A stretch of 64,000 nucleotides of DNA from the NCBI GenBank assembly GCA_020226215.1, contig CM035233.1:73599317-73663316 (forward strand), read 5' to 3'. Source of the stretch: Sindora glabra (Eukaryota; Streptophyta; Magnoliopsida; Fabales; Fabaceae). Below are positions 50,072 through 62,235 of this stretch, one piece after another. The first letter of the stretch is position 1. Every line of letters starts with the position of its first letter. Under the pieces are notes generated by a model, which was not told the origin of the DNA, did no database searches, and saw only the letters and a list, made by a program, of their open reading frames with translations. A program made the position numbers and the translations under genes.

Positions 50072-52216
50072 ATGGCCATTCCTTCAAAGCCACCCACGAA
50101 CTTGAGCATTGTCTTTCTTCTGATCATATTGTGCAATTGTGCCTCTTCAGCCACCTCCTCTAAGCCCTCTTCATCCACGGATTCCATTTGCGCCCTCACG
50201 CCATATCCATCATTCTGCAATTCCAGTTTACCTTCTAATGAAAAAGGTGACATACACCATTATGGCCGCTTCTTTGTGCGAAAACTTTATCCTCATCTAT
50301 GAAACTTCTTTCGTTAGTGTCCAGATATCTTCAGTCAAGGTCTCAATTCTCTCGGTCTACGCTGCTTGCCCTTGAAGATTGCTAACTTTTAGCTGAACTG
50401 AACGTAGATTTCTTTTCAAACACTAAGCAAACCATCAATTCCACCGATAGCCTTGGTCGATCACAGGCTGATGAGTTGCATACCTTTCTTAGTTCCACTT
50501 TAACTAATATAGAAACCTGCTTAGACGGCGTCAATCGGGCAACATCAAACCCGGACGATTCATAGTATATCTCTTTCTTAGTTCCACTTTAACTAAGCCT
50601 TCTTTCCAATGGAACGAAGCTTCATAGTATATCTCTTTCGCTCTTTAAGAATGGCTGGGTTAAGTACAGAAAGAAAGAGAGAATAATGACTGCAACAAAG
50701 TATTCGTGGGAACGAAGAATATTCCGGTTGATCAGCAGAACTGGACGAAAGCTGCTTCAATCGGGTGCCGACAATGTTTTGGCAAGCGGAATGGTGGTGG
50801 TGAATCCAGATGGTTCTGGAAACTACACCACCATCATTGATGCTGTAAATGCAGCACCGAATAACACCGGCAGTGGCAATGGGTTTTTTGTGATTCATGT
50901 GGGGGCGGGGATCTACGAGGAGTACGTTTCTATTCCAAAAAACAAGCAGTACTTGATGATGATAGGAGATGGTATCAACCAGACCATAATCACTGGTAAC
51001 CGGAGAGGTCGATGGCTGGACTGCCTTCGGCTCTGCCACATTCAGTCAGCTTCATTCATTTCTTTCTTTAAGATTAAAGATGCTGTCTTCAATTAATTTC
51101 AATCACAAAGTGACTTTCTCATGACAACTATAAATAAAATCAAAACCATGTGCTGTGACTGCGAATGAGGAATAGTTTTTTCAGGATAAAGTCTAAAACG
51201 CATGTCTAAGATTTGCATGGCTCGTTCCGTTGCTTCAGCATTAATCATTAAAGTCACGATGTTAACTTAAATAGCAAGAAAATATTGATCTTTCTCTTCT
51301 TGTCATTAGTTCAAAATTTACTATTATATGTTCATATCTGGTTGAAATTCCTTAAATTTGTTAAGCCTGTTACAGAAAAGCTTGTTTTGATTGGTGCAGA
51401 CTGCAGAGAGAGAACTATATTCGCACATACAGACTTTCCCATAAATCACACTTGTACTACAAGTGAGTGGCATTAAAGTAATAATAATAACTGTTGACAT
51501 TTACATGCATGCAGCCGTGGTTGCACAAGCATTTGTGGCAGTGAACATGATATTCCGCAACACAGCAGGAGCAAGCAAGCATCGAGCAGTAGCCCTCCGA
51601 AGTGGAGCAGATCTATCTACATTTTATTTTTGTAGCTTTGAAGCGTACCAAGACACATTCTACGCTCATTCTATGAGGCAATTTTACAGGAACCGTGACG
51701 TTTATGGGACGGTGGATTTCATATTTGGCAAGTGGTAACGCAGCACTTGTTCTCCAAGACTGTAACCTCTGCCCAAGACTTCCATTGCCAAACAAATTCA
51801 ATGCCATAACAGCACAAGGCCGAACCGATATCAACCAGAACACAGGCACTTCCATACACAATTGCACCATAACCGCGGCAAGTGACTTGGCTGCTGGTAA
51901 TGGCACAACAAAAACGTATTTAGGGAGGCCATGGAAGCAACATTCTAGAACAGTGTATATGCAATCTTTCATGGACAGCCTGATTGATCCTGCAGGTTGG
52001 GTGCCATGGTCTGGTGATTTTGCGTTGGACATACTGTATTACGCAGGGTTCGATAGTTGGGGGTCAGGATCCAACACGACCAACAGAGTCACATGGCCAG
52101 GGCACCATGCGCTTACTAATGCCACCGATGTTGATATTTTCACGGTCTCTAATTTCATTGTTGGCGATTTTTGGTTGCCTCAAACCGGCGTCCCTTATGA
52201 TGGTGGCTTACTTTGA
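50072..52216 (+). pseudogene. Pectinesterase pseudogene (gene 2)
   Basis: Related to secreted PMEI-pectinesterases. The start gives a signal peptide and SICALTPYPSFC, but the frame stops at ~50300. PMEI pieces follow in other frames (near 50385-50560, with QADELHTFLSSTLTN), interrupted by stops and a local rearrangement. From ~50640 the frame FKNGWVKYRKKERIM continues into RTGRKLLQ and the catalytic domain (VVVNPDGSGNYTTI..). A frame change at ~51005 precedes the exon end (VDGWTAFGSATF is in another frame). Exon 2 (from ~51516) has one extra base near 51727, after DFIFG, which shifts the rest; LGRPW is intact further on. The active-site Gln of QAVALR is Arg here (HRAVALR). Several independent lesions make it non-functional. 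Confidence 0.88.
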
Positions 52217-53374
52217 AATTGCCCATTGAATTACAGATTATGTTTACATCACCGAATGATTCTTTTATACCTGCTTTATCCTTGTGTTGTAATTATTGCT
52301 TGTGTAAACAAAAGAAAATCTTCCACCGTACTGTCCGTGGAAATGTGAGGCTTGTATTTATTTGTATTAAGTGGGCATTTAATTGTGGGTATTTTGTCAT
52401 GTAACTTATAAAATGGGTATTTTTCTTGCAGCATGTGATATGTCACGTGCTCTTAATTAAACATGACGTACAGCATAAAACTCCAATCTTCCACTTTCCT
52501 TTTCATTGTTTTGTCTTAGAAACAGAGAAGAGCGCCCGCATCTGCTGTTGGTCCTTCCCTTTATGAGAAAAGGGCTTGCATTTGCCTAATGTATCTATGT
52601 AATTATTTTTTCATCTTAATTGAAAGCTTATTTCTATTATTGGCCTTTCTTTTTGCTATTGCTTCTTCAATTTGTTAGTTCCTCTTTTATGATTTAAGCT
52701 TCAGCTACCACTGTATTTAATATATTTGTTGCGAAATATTCTTCATTATTAAAGCACTTACATTCTGTTATTTTGTGATGTATAATATTAGTTTATTCGC
52801 TTATTCATGGATTATGCAAGTAAAACCCATTTTCGTATCAACTAATCAAATAATTCTCCAAACTTGCCAACCACAATGAATGTCGGTGTCTAATTACAGA
52901 TAAAGTAGGAAAATTTTTTAATGGAAGTTAATAAATTGTGAATAGGATAGGCGTGAAATAAGGGGTGTCCTAGAAAAAGGAATCAAAGACGAAAGAATCC
53001 GGTGTTTGTGTGGTTTCCGTGTTTCATCTTTGTTTACTAAAAACTAAACATAACCAATCTTTTGAGTCTTCCTCGCATTTTTCTAACTGGCATAACTAAT
53101 TTTTATACCATACATTGATATATAAATATGTTGTCCTCACAGATCTCTTCTCAGTTAAACACTCCAGCATTTTGGAGGAGGAGGAAGAGGAGGAGGATCG
53201 CCACCACCACTTTGGAAGGCCATTTTCCTCGCTCTTTTCAGCTGCTCCTTTTTGCTTAAAAGTAAACAAATTGATTTTATATTTCAGATTAATTTCATGC
53301 TCTCATCCATTGATTTCAATTTATATTTTCTAATTGCTGATGATCCAATTGATGCAGCACGTGTTTAATTCAAA
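52217..53374. other. Intergenic DNA and promoter side of pectinesterase gene 3
   Basis: Moderately A+T-rich. A TATA-like TATATAAATA lies at 53119-53128. A purine-rich GAGGAGGAGGAAGAGG block at ~53174 and a possible intron acceptor before 53360 suggest a leader that may contain an intron. No other gene recognised. Confidence 0.4.
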
Positions 53375-55255
53375 ATGTCGGGGGATTCAGATAGAAAGAA
53401 GAGGATAGCCGTTATTGCGGTATCCTCCTTTTTACTGGTGGCAATGGTGGTTGCCGTCACCGTTGGCATGAGATTCACCGAGGAGGAAGAAGCCAACGAT
53501 ACAAAAGATGGAAGCAAGTCACATGTCTCTTCCTCGTTGAAAGCCGTCAAAACCCTTTGCCAACCCACCGATTATAAAGCAGAATGTGTTAACACTCTCA
53601 AAGCCAAGGCTGGCAACACCACAGATCCAAGAGAACTCATCATGATCGCCTTTAACATAACCATTCAGAAAATCAGCGACGCAGCCAACAAATCTCAACT
53701 TTTAAATGAGGTCGAGAAGGACCCTCGTGCCAAGATGGCTCTGGATACCTGCAAGGAGCTCATGGATCTATCTGCTGGAGAATTTAGACGCTCCGTCGAC
53801 AAAATCACTCGCTTCGATATTAACAACGTAAACGTCATACTCAGCAACTTGAAAATTTGGCTTAGCGGTGCAATCACGTACCAGCAAACCTGCTTGGATG
53901 GGTTCGAGAACACCACTAGTTCGGCTGGTCAAAAGATGAAGGACACATTAAGACTCGGCATGAGATTGACCAGCAATGCGGTTGCCATTATCAACGAAAT
54001 GGCAAATACTTTCTCCGACTTCAACATTGGGCAGAGCGACAGTACTAGTCGTCGCCTACTTCAGCGCGATGGAGAAGAAGAAGAAGAAGAAGATGATGAT
54101 GATTCTACTCTCGATCATGGCGAGGTTTTATCTGATCTCGGCGAGCTTCCCTCCTGGGTTTCTGGTTCTGATCGTAAGCTGCTTAGTCAAAAAGGCAAGA
54201 GAAAGCCCAATGTCGTTGTGGCTAAAGATGGAAGTGGGATGGTCAAAACCATCAATGAAGCACTGCAGCTTGTGCCGAAGAACAACAAGAAGCCATTCAT
54301 CATTTTCATTAAGGCGGGGGTGTACCAGGAGTACGTTACCGTTTTACAGAATATGACCCATGTGGTGATGATCGGCGATGGAGGCAATAAGACTAGGATC
54401 ACCGGCAACAGGAACTTCGCTGATGGCACTACCACCTACAATACTTGCACCTTTGGTACGTGACAACACAATATATAAATTCTTTTTTAGTATGGGAATG
54501 TGATATATTATATTATATACTTTGCATTGCATGGGGCAGCTGTGGAAGCAGAGAACTTCATTGCGGTGAGCCTGGGCTTTGAGAACTCCGCCGGCGCGAG
54601 CAAACACCAGGCAGTGGCCTTGAGGGTCAGCCGTGACATGGCCATCTTCTACAAGTGCCAAATGGATGGCTACCAAGACACACTCTACGCTCATGCCATG
54701 CGTCAATACTACAGAGATTGTACCATTTCTGGCACAATCGACTTCGTCTTCGGCGACGCAACTTCCCTCTTCCAGAACTGCACTTTCAAGATCCGAAGGC
54801 CGATGGACAACCAACAATGCATTGTGACCGCACAAGGAAGGAAGGACAGGCACCAATCCACCGGAATCCTCATCCAGGGCGGATCCTTTGTGGCCGACCC
54901 AGAATACTACCCGGTTAGGAAGCAGTTGAAGTCATATCTGGCTCGTCCATGGAAGATCTACTCAAGGACCATAATCATGAACGCTTATATTGATGACTCC
55001 ATCCAGCCTGAAGGTTTCATGCCATGGCAGGGCAACTTGGGGCTCGATACTCTCTACTACGTGGAGTACAATAACCACGGACCCGGCTCCGACAAATCCC
55101 ATCGTGTGAAATGGCCTGGGATTAAGAACATCACAGCAGAGGAAGCCATTAAATTTGAGCCGGATAGATTCTTAATAGGAGCTGATAGATGGATCAAGAG
55201 CACTGGAGTTCCTTTCTCTAAAGGACTGGTTGCCGCTGATAATGAGAAGCATTAA
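53375..55255 (+). CDS. Pectinesterase with inhibitor pro-domain, membrane-anchored type (gene 3)
   Basis: Cell-wall pectin methylesterase. Exons 53375-54455 and 54540-55255 join in phase to 1797 nt, 598 residues. Instead of a plain signal peptide it has a short basic N-terminus and a transmembrane segment (~residues 11-32, IAVIAVSSFLLVAMVVAVTV), typical of one PMEI-PME subgroup. PMEI domain at ~residues 55-215. Two cleavage-type motifs follow, RRLLQ and DRKLLSQ, with a long acidic run (about a dozen Glu/Asp) between them. The catalytic domain has Gln384 (QAVALR), Gln406/Asp407 (GYQDTLYAH), Asp428 (DFVFGD) and Arg496 (LARPW; the common form is LGRPW). The intron is at the conserved site and only 84 bp. 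Intact. By subgroup it resembles Arabidopsis PME21/28/45-type proteins, not gene 1. Confidence 0.95.
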
Positions 55256-58165
55256 ATTAATGAAACGGAAATTGGTCCGAGGAATTGGCTTTCATTGATT
55301 GATTCATTTTGTTTTTCGAGTGGGTGTTCATTTTGTATGTGTATATTGTGTTCTGAATCGCACCATATTTGAACAGAATTCCTATTTTCTTTCTAAACGA
55401 TTTCGTTATGAATTTTAACAAAATGTTAGACCTAAGACCACCAAAATCATTAAGAAAATTACCAGATAGTTTATGATTGCAAATTTTATTTAATCATAAT
55501 AAATGTCATCAGATCAGCTTTAATAGTCTCGTGTACGGTATAAGATATGCAACGTATAAAAGTAACTTCCATTTTGGGTGATTGTATTTATGGCTAATTG
55601 ATTTTTGGAAACTTATAAATTAATCTTTTTAGCGATGATTTTTTTTAAATTAATATACTTAATATTTGATCATTTTATTGAATTAATTTTTTCACTCTGT
55701 ATGTTTGATTTATAATATCTTTTTTTCACATAACTAATATATAATTAAAAAATTAAATTAGATATATAGAATTTTTCTTTAAAAATATATATAATTTTAG
55801 TTAAATAATTGAAAATGCATTACCAAATTATGAACAAAAAATAATTAGAAAAAACAACATATAATATTTGTATAAAAAGACATAATTTAAGAAAATTATT
55901 AATTAATTAAATAATAGGTATTAATTTCAAATTTTTTATAATTAAAAATCTGATTTATGAGTTTAAAAATTAGTGTAAGTAAAATACAATCACTTCAAAG
56001 CTGAAAGAAATATTATATATATATATATATATTTATTTAAAATAAACGATAAGCCCGTTCTCGTAGTAACAAACTCTACATTAATTATACTTTGATGTTC
56101 TGTTTGGATTTATTGCATTTTAAAACTTCGCATAAAAAAACAGTCAGTTCAAAAGCACATCTGTAACTATGAGTTGCCAAACAGAGGCAAATTCTGCCTG
56201 TCTAAGTCAAATTTTAAAAACTAAACAAATCTCGTTAAAATCCATTGGCATTTATAAAAGCCTGCAGCATTTTAGCCAAACGAATGATTTTTAATTTAGC
56301 ATTTGAAATGAAGGCAAAAGATAAATTCCCCAATTCAAAGTCCTCACCCAAACGCACTCTCAGAAGTTCTATCACAAATTTTACCAAATAATATACCAAG
56401 AGGTAAGTTAAAACTTATTCATCAATACTTAATAATACTTGGGGCTATTGTAAAATTCGACTACCGCTCGCACATGGAATAAATATTAATTGCATATATA
56501 GCAAAAGATAAGGTAAATGAAAAAATACTTAATTATTATTCTAGTTTTAATTAAAATACATGAAATTGAAAATTCATTAACTACAGCTCAAAATAAGAAA
56601 TTTTTTACATTCTTAGATTGCATTAATTAAATTTTTTTAATTTAAAAAATGGTTTAAGAAAAACTATGTCAATAGCATTTTCCTTTTGTGCAATCAACTG
56701 ATGCATCAGTCATTAATTTAATATTAAAAACTATATCTGAATAAATTGTAATGTTTGAAAATATGTGTAAGTTAGGTAAAATTAAGGAAATTATAAATGA
56801 ATAAAGTGAAATTATTTCTTAAAATAATGAGTGCAGCCTATATGCATAGCAAAAATACCTTATGTTTTGAAAATATGATTTAAAATTAGATTCTAAATTT
56901 TTTATATTTATTGAATTAAATTTTAAAAATTTATCTTATTATTTTATATTTAGTAATAAATTTTAATTTATATTCAAAATTTAATTTTAAGTTTTTATTA
57001 TACATAGCATTGCTCCGTGCATAATGGGTGAAAATATCTTGATTTTTCGTCAATGCTACTAGGGATAATTAGCATTACCCTAGGCAGAGTTGGAAGCAAC
57101 GAACAGATCAAATTGACCCGTGTGGACTGGCTGTTAAACAGGCTAAGTCAGACCCATTCGTTTTAAAAGTTCTAATTCAATCTTTGTCGATCTAGGCTAA
57201 CCTACAAATTTTTTTATTTTTAATTTTCAAAAGAAATTTTCAACTTTTAAATTATAAACAAATTAAAATCATTCAAAATATATTATATGTTTTTATATAA
57301 ATTAGTTATAATATATTTTAAATTTATATATGCATATGAAATATTATATATATAAATATAAGTTATAAAATACTTAAAAAATAAAAATATTATTTATATA
57401 TTATTCATAATACAATCTTATATAATTAAAAATAAAAATAAAAGTGTTATTTTATATGGATTGAAACTATAACTTTAGAGGCTGTTCAGCTTATCCACAA
57501 GGTAAGGTAGCGTGTGTGAATTACAAGCTTTTACGGGCAATCAAAGTCTTTGAAACCCACAGATTAATAGGCTGACCTGCAAATTTCGGCTAACCTTAGG
57601 AAGAAAAAACAAATTTGCTCTCTAAAAGGAGCTTCATGGTTGTTCTTTCCAAGTAAGACTTGACTTCATTTGAGCAGTATTACAATAGGTAAGGTTTCCA
57701 AACCGCTTAGATATGGTAGTAAATTATTTGAGTTTTCAAAAATTTCTCTTTCTTATGTTTGTTATTCTAAATAGTATTTATCATAAATTGACTCCAAGTA
57801 ATATTTAGTGGATTGAGTCATATGACACGGCTAAAAAAATTGTAAAATAAAAAAACAATCTTAATTTTAGAATACTTTTGAGAAAAATAAACTAACACTC
57901 TTCATATTAAATTTTTGACAAATTCCTAATTGATCATAGTAAATTTAATTTAAGCAACAACCTTAAAAAATTGGCATAAAAAATATTGATAAAAATCAAA
58001 TAAATAAATTTGATTTTGACTTTTACAATTTTTTAAAAGGATAATTAGAGTCTTTTGTTTATATTCACTTTTTAAGGGTTAAAAACATGTAATTCATCTC
58101 ATCAAGTTACCTTTTCCTCCCAGTTAACAATACCTATCATCCAATGCTCATCATCGATTTGTCAC
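55256..58165. other. Intergenic DNA between gene 3 and epoxide hydrolase
   Basis: Mostly A+T-rich, with a TA run at ~56014-56032. 57080-57600 holds repeat-like material: TAGGCTAACCTACAAATTT at ~57193 and TAGGCTGACCTGCAAATTT at ~57570 are related direct copies, perhaps from a decayed DNA transposon. No gene recognised. Confidence 0.4.
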
Positions 58166-59497
58166 ATGCAGGATGCCTGTCCTTTTACCCAAGGCACCAT
58201 AGTCACAGCCATTACAATTGCCATTTGCTACCACTACGTTTGTTCTGTCGTGTTCCTCACATACACTGCCAATTTAAAGCCTCGAAGGGAGGTCGAACTT
58301 GATCAAAATCAGAGAGAGATAGAATCCATTAAACACAGAAGCGTGTCTGTCAATGGCATCAAAATGCACGTTGCCGAGAAGGGAGAAGGCCCCGTGGTTG
58401 TCTTCCTCCAGGGCTTCCCTGAACTCTGGTACTCATGGCGCGCGCCACCAGATTCTTGCTCTCAGTTCCCTCGGCTACCGTGCTGTGGCCCCTGATCTCC
58501 GCGGCTATGGCGACACGGATGCTCCGTCTTCAATAAGCAGCTACTCCGTGTTTCACCTCGCGGGTGATGTGGTAGCTCTGATTGAGCAGGGTCTGGGAGT
58601 TGATCAAGTCTTCCTCGTGGCCCATGATTGGGGTGCCCATCTCGGCTGGTATCTCTGTATGTTCCGTCCTGATTTAGTCAAGGCTTACGTCTGCCTCAGC
58701 GTCCCCTTCTTCCCCAGAAACCCCAATATTAGGCTTGTTGATGCTTTCCGTGCCACCTACGGTGATGACTACTACATCTGCAGATTTCAGGTATGCTAAC
58801 CACTTTTACCGCTTTCAGATATGTTTCAAATTATACAGGTAGCCATAAGTCTTAGATGTTGCTCTGTAATCATTTCTGATAAGCAGATTAATGGAGAATA
58901 AAGAGTGGTGTTGATGATGATAGGAGCCAGGAAAAATGGAAGCTGAGATGGCTCAAGTTGGGGCTGCATACGTGCTGAAGAACATACTCACAACTCGGAA
59001 ACCTGGGCCGCCAGTTTTTCCAAAAGGAGAGTATGGAACTGGATTTAATCCGGATATGCCCAGGACCCTTCCCTCCTGGCTCTCAGAAGATGAACTCAAT
59101 TATTATATTGATAAGTTTGAGAAGACTGGTTCTGCAGGAGGCTTGAAATACTACGGAAATCTTAACTCGTATTTTTCAATTTCTCATTCTTCTAAAGTTG
59201 TTCTAGCCTTGGGGTTGATAAAACAACTTCACTGGTGAATTGACATGCAGAAATTGTGAACTAACAGAAGTATGGATGGGAATCAAAATCAGGATACCTG
59301 TAAAGTACATAATAGGGGAGTTGGACTTGGTGTATACGTCTCTTGGGAGGGAGAAGCATGTGCAAGAAGGCGGATTCAAGAAAGATGCGCCTGGTTTGGA
59401 GGAAGTGATTGTGCAGGAAGAAGTTGCTCACTTCAACAATCAGGAAGCAGCCAAGGATGTCAACAAGCACATTTATGACCGCATTAACAAGTTCTGA
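58166..59497 (+). pseudogene. Soluble epoxide hydrolase (alpha/beta hydrolase), apparently broken
   Basis: Plant soluble epoxide hydrolases convert fatty-acid and other epoxides to diols. Three exons (to 58790, 58924-59168, 59251-59497) show nearly the whole family sequence: the nucleophile motif AHDWGA, TRKPGPPVFPKGEYGTGF, GELDLVYTS and VAHFNNQEAA, ending normally with a TGA at 59497. Three departures are seen in the first exon. The family's initiator position (before ESIKHRSVSVNG) is ATA, not ATG; an in-frame ATG at 58166 would add ~50 residues. The oxyanion motif HGFPE reads QGFPE. TCATGGCGCGCGCCACCAG has four extra bases (GCGC) against the expected WRHQ reading, which shifts the frame and gives a stop at 58495. 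The frame is right again from ~58440 on in another register. Either a recent pseudogene or a sequence error at the GC repeat. Confidence 0.82.
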
Positions 59498-60050
59498 GAT
59501 TCATGGATCTGCTGATTTCTTTCTTTTAAATTTATTTTGAGTCGAATGATGCCATTATTGGTTCAACCATCTTTTCAATTTCCATGCAATAATATCCAGA
59601 TCGAGATCCTCTGGATCCCACTTTTGTGGCTCGATCTTCGCTGGAGGGCGGCTATAAATATCACGTGGTATGGCGGATCATGTAGGAATGTTGGCTTGTT
59701 TTTTTTACTTTGAACAAGACAGATGACCTACGAGACCCCTAAATTATCATAAGCATATAATGCAACGCAATATATATGCTTCAATTGGAGCACAAAGAAT
59801 AGTTTGACACGGACTCCAAAAAGAAAAATTAATTTAGGCTCAGCTTCACATGCCTAAATATATTAAGTTTGAATATTATATTAATCGGTTTCAACCATTT
59901 CCAAGTTTAAACGAATTAAATATAATAAAAATTACATATTTATTTTTATATTATATATAAGTAATATATAGGCTAAAATACCGAATTACGCATATTTTCT
60001 AAATAATTTACCGTTTTATGGCAGTTTGGAAATATTTTACCAAAATACGC
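59498..60050. other. 3' side of the epoxide hydrolase gene
   Basis: 3' untranslated region and A+T-rich spacer; no other gene recognised. From ~59970 begins unusual sequence leading into the GGCGCC cluster. Confidence 0.4.
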
Positions 60051-60052
60051 AG

Positions 60053-60204
60053 GGCGCCGTTGGAGGCGCCTTTTGAAGTGGCGCCCTCCATGCGGGAGGC
60101 GCCATTTTGAATGGCGCCCTCCGTATGGAAGGCGCCATTTCAAAAGGTGCCCCTGGGCGCCTGATTTAAATTTCAAACTGGAAGGCGTCATTTCATCAGG
60201 CGCC
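60053..60204. repeat. GGCGCC hairpin cluster
   Basis: Eight perfect GGCGCC sites, plus GGTGCC and GGCGTC variants, lie in ~150 bp, a sharp G+C island in A+T-rich DNA. The sites pair into stacked hairpins, for example ATGGCGCCCTCC (~60114) with GGAAGGCGCCAT (~60127), extended outward by TTTTGA and TTCAAAA. Such GGCGCC-rich leaders occur at the borders of some plant mobile elements; that link is only a resemblance. Confidence 0.8.
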
Positions 60205-60211
60205 TCCCCCC

Positions 60212-60218
60212 TATATAT
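60212..60218 (+). promoter_or_regulatory. Possible TATA box after the GGCGCC cluster
   Basis: TATATAT directly follows the cluster and is followed by a C/T-rich segment with repeated CTCACTCAAACCCTC, which looks like a transcribed leader. Confidence 0.4.
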
Positions 60219-60546
60219 TCCCCTCCGCTCGTCCCTCCTCCCTCAAACCCTCACTCACCATTGCGCAGCCGCCTCCTCACTCAAACCCTCTCACTCAGAA
60301 ACCATTTCGCAGCTCTGCTTCTCTTTTTTGTTAGCAAAACTTGTAGCCACAGTTCGTTCATCAATCATCATCCGTTCTTGATTTTGTGCATTGCATTCGG
60401 AAGCTTTTTTTGCTTTGGAGCAAATCTGATCCCAGTCAACTTTTGTTTGGTTAGTGTATTTATAATTTTTGTTATTATATTATATATTTTTTAAATTAAT
60501 TATTATGATTTATGATATGAAGTGATGATTAAGGAGTTAGAAAGAA
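60219..60546. other. Leader-like segment
   Basis: C/T-rich to 60300, then mixed. It contains two short plus-strand frames (77-102 codons) without recognisable domains. No donor or acceptor could be fixed. Confidence 0.35.
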
Positions 60547-62235
60547 ATTTCTGTTAAAATTTATAAATTTTATCTGTTTAAATTTTAATAATTTTTGTAT
60601 TTATATTATAATATTTATTTTATGTTAATATTATGATTTATGATGTAAAATGGTGATCTTGGATTTAGAAAAGATTTATACAAATTTATATGATATGTGA
60701 TAGTTTATATTTTTTACTGATTAGTATTTTTATATAATTTCTGTATGTATATTATAATTTATATTTCATGTTGATTATTATGATTTATGATGGGAAATGA
60801 TGATCTACGATTTAAAAAAAATTATATAAATATATGTGATCTGTGATAATTTATGATTTTTATATAAATATACGTGATCTGTGATAATTTCTGTTATAAT
60901 TTATAAATTTTATTTGCTTTAATTTTCATAATTTTTGTATTTATATTATAATATTTATTTTATGTTAATATTATGATTTATGATGTGAAATGGTGATATT
61001 GGATTTAGAAAAGATTTATACAAATTTATATGATATGTGATAGTTTATATTTTTTACTGATTAGTATTTTTATATAATTTCTGTATGGATATTATAATTT
61101 ATATTTCATGTTGATTATTATGATTTATGATGGGAAATGATGATCTACGATTTAGAAAAAAATTATATAAATATATGTGATCTGTGATAATTTATGATTT
61201 TTATATAAATATACGTGATTTGTGATAATTTCTGTTATAATTTATAAATTTTATTTGCTTTAATTTTGATATTTTTTGTATTTATATTATAATATTTATT
61301 TTATGTTAATATTATGATTTATGATGTGAAATGGTGATCTTGGATTTAGCAAAGATTTATACAAATTTATATGATATGTGATAGTTTATATTTTTTACTG
61401 ATTAGTATTTTTATATAATTTCTGTATGCATATTATAATTTATATTTCATGTTAATTATTATGATTTATGATGGAAAATGATGATCTACGATTTAGAAAA
61501 AAATTATATAAATATATGTGATCTATGATAATTTATGATTTTTATATAAATATACGTGATCTGTGATAATTTCTGTTATAATTTATAAATTTTATTTGCT
61601 TTAATTTTGATAATTTTTTTATTTATATTATAATATTTATTTTATGTTAATATTATGATTTATGATGTGAAATAGTGATCTTGGATTCAGAAAAGATTTA
61701 TACAAATTTATATGGTATGTGATAGTTTATATTTTTTACTGATTAGTATTTTTATATAATTTCTGTATGGATATTATAATTTATATTTCATGTTTATTAT
61801 TATGATTTATGATGGGAAATGATGATCTATGATTTAGAAAAAAATTATATAAATATATGTGATCTGTGATAATTTGTAATTTTTATATAAATATACGTGA
61901 TCTGTGACAATTTCTGTTATAATTTATAAATTTTATTTGCTTTAATTTTGATAATTTTTGTATTTATATTATAATCTTTATTTTATGTTAATATTATAAT
62001 TTATGATGTGAAATGGTGATCTTGAATTTAGAAAAGATTTATACAAATTTATATGATATGTGATAGTTTATATTTTTTACTGATTAGTATTTTTATATAA
62101 TTTCTGTATGCATATTATAATTTATATTTCATGTTGATTATTATAATTTATGATGGGAAATGATGATCTACAATTTAGAAAAAAAATTATATAAATATAT
62201 GTGATCTGTGATAATTTGTGATTTTTATTAGTTAG
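60547..62235. repeat. 341-bp tandem repeat, about five copies
   Basis: The anchor TATGTTAATATTATGATTTA starts at 60621, 60961, 61302, 61643 and 61984 (the last with one change), giving steps of 340, 341, 341 and 341 bp. Copies look almost identical, so the array is recent. Each unit seems to be two related halves: TATGATTTATGATG followed by GAAATGRTGATCT occurs twice per unit. Very A+T-rich and non-coding. Confidence 0.95.

Noticed and set aside
57080..57600. Possible hAT-like element with TAGGCTNACCTNCAAATTT repeats.
   Set aside because: No matching inverted ends or 8-bp duplication could be found.
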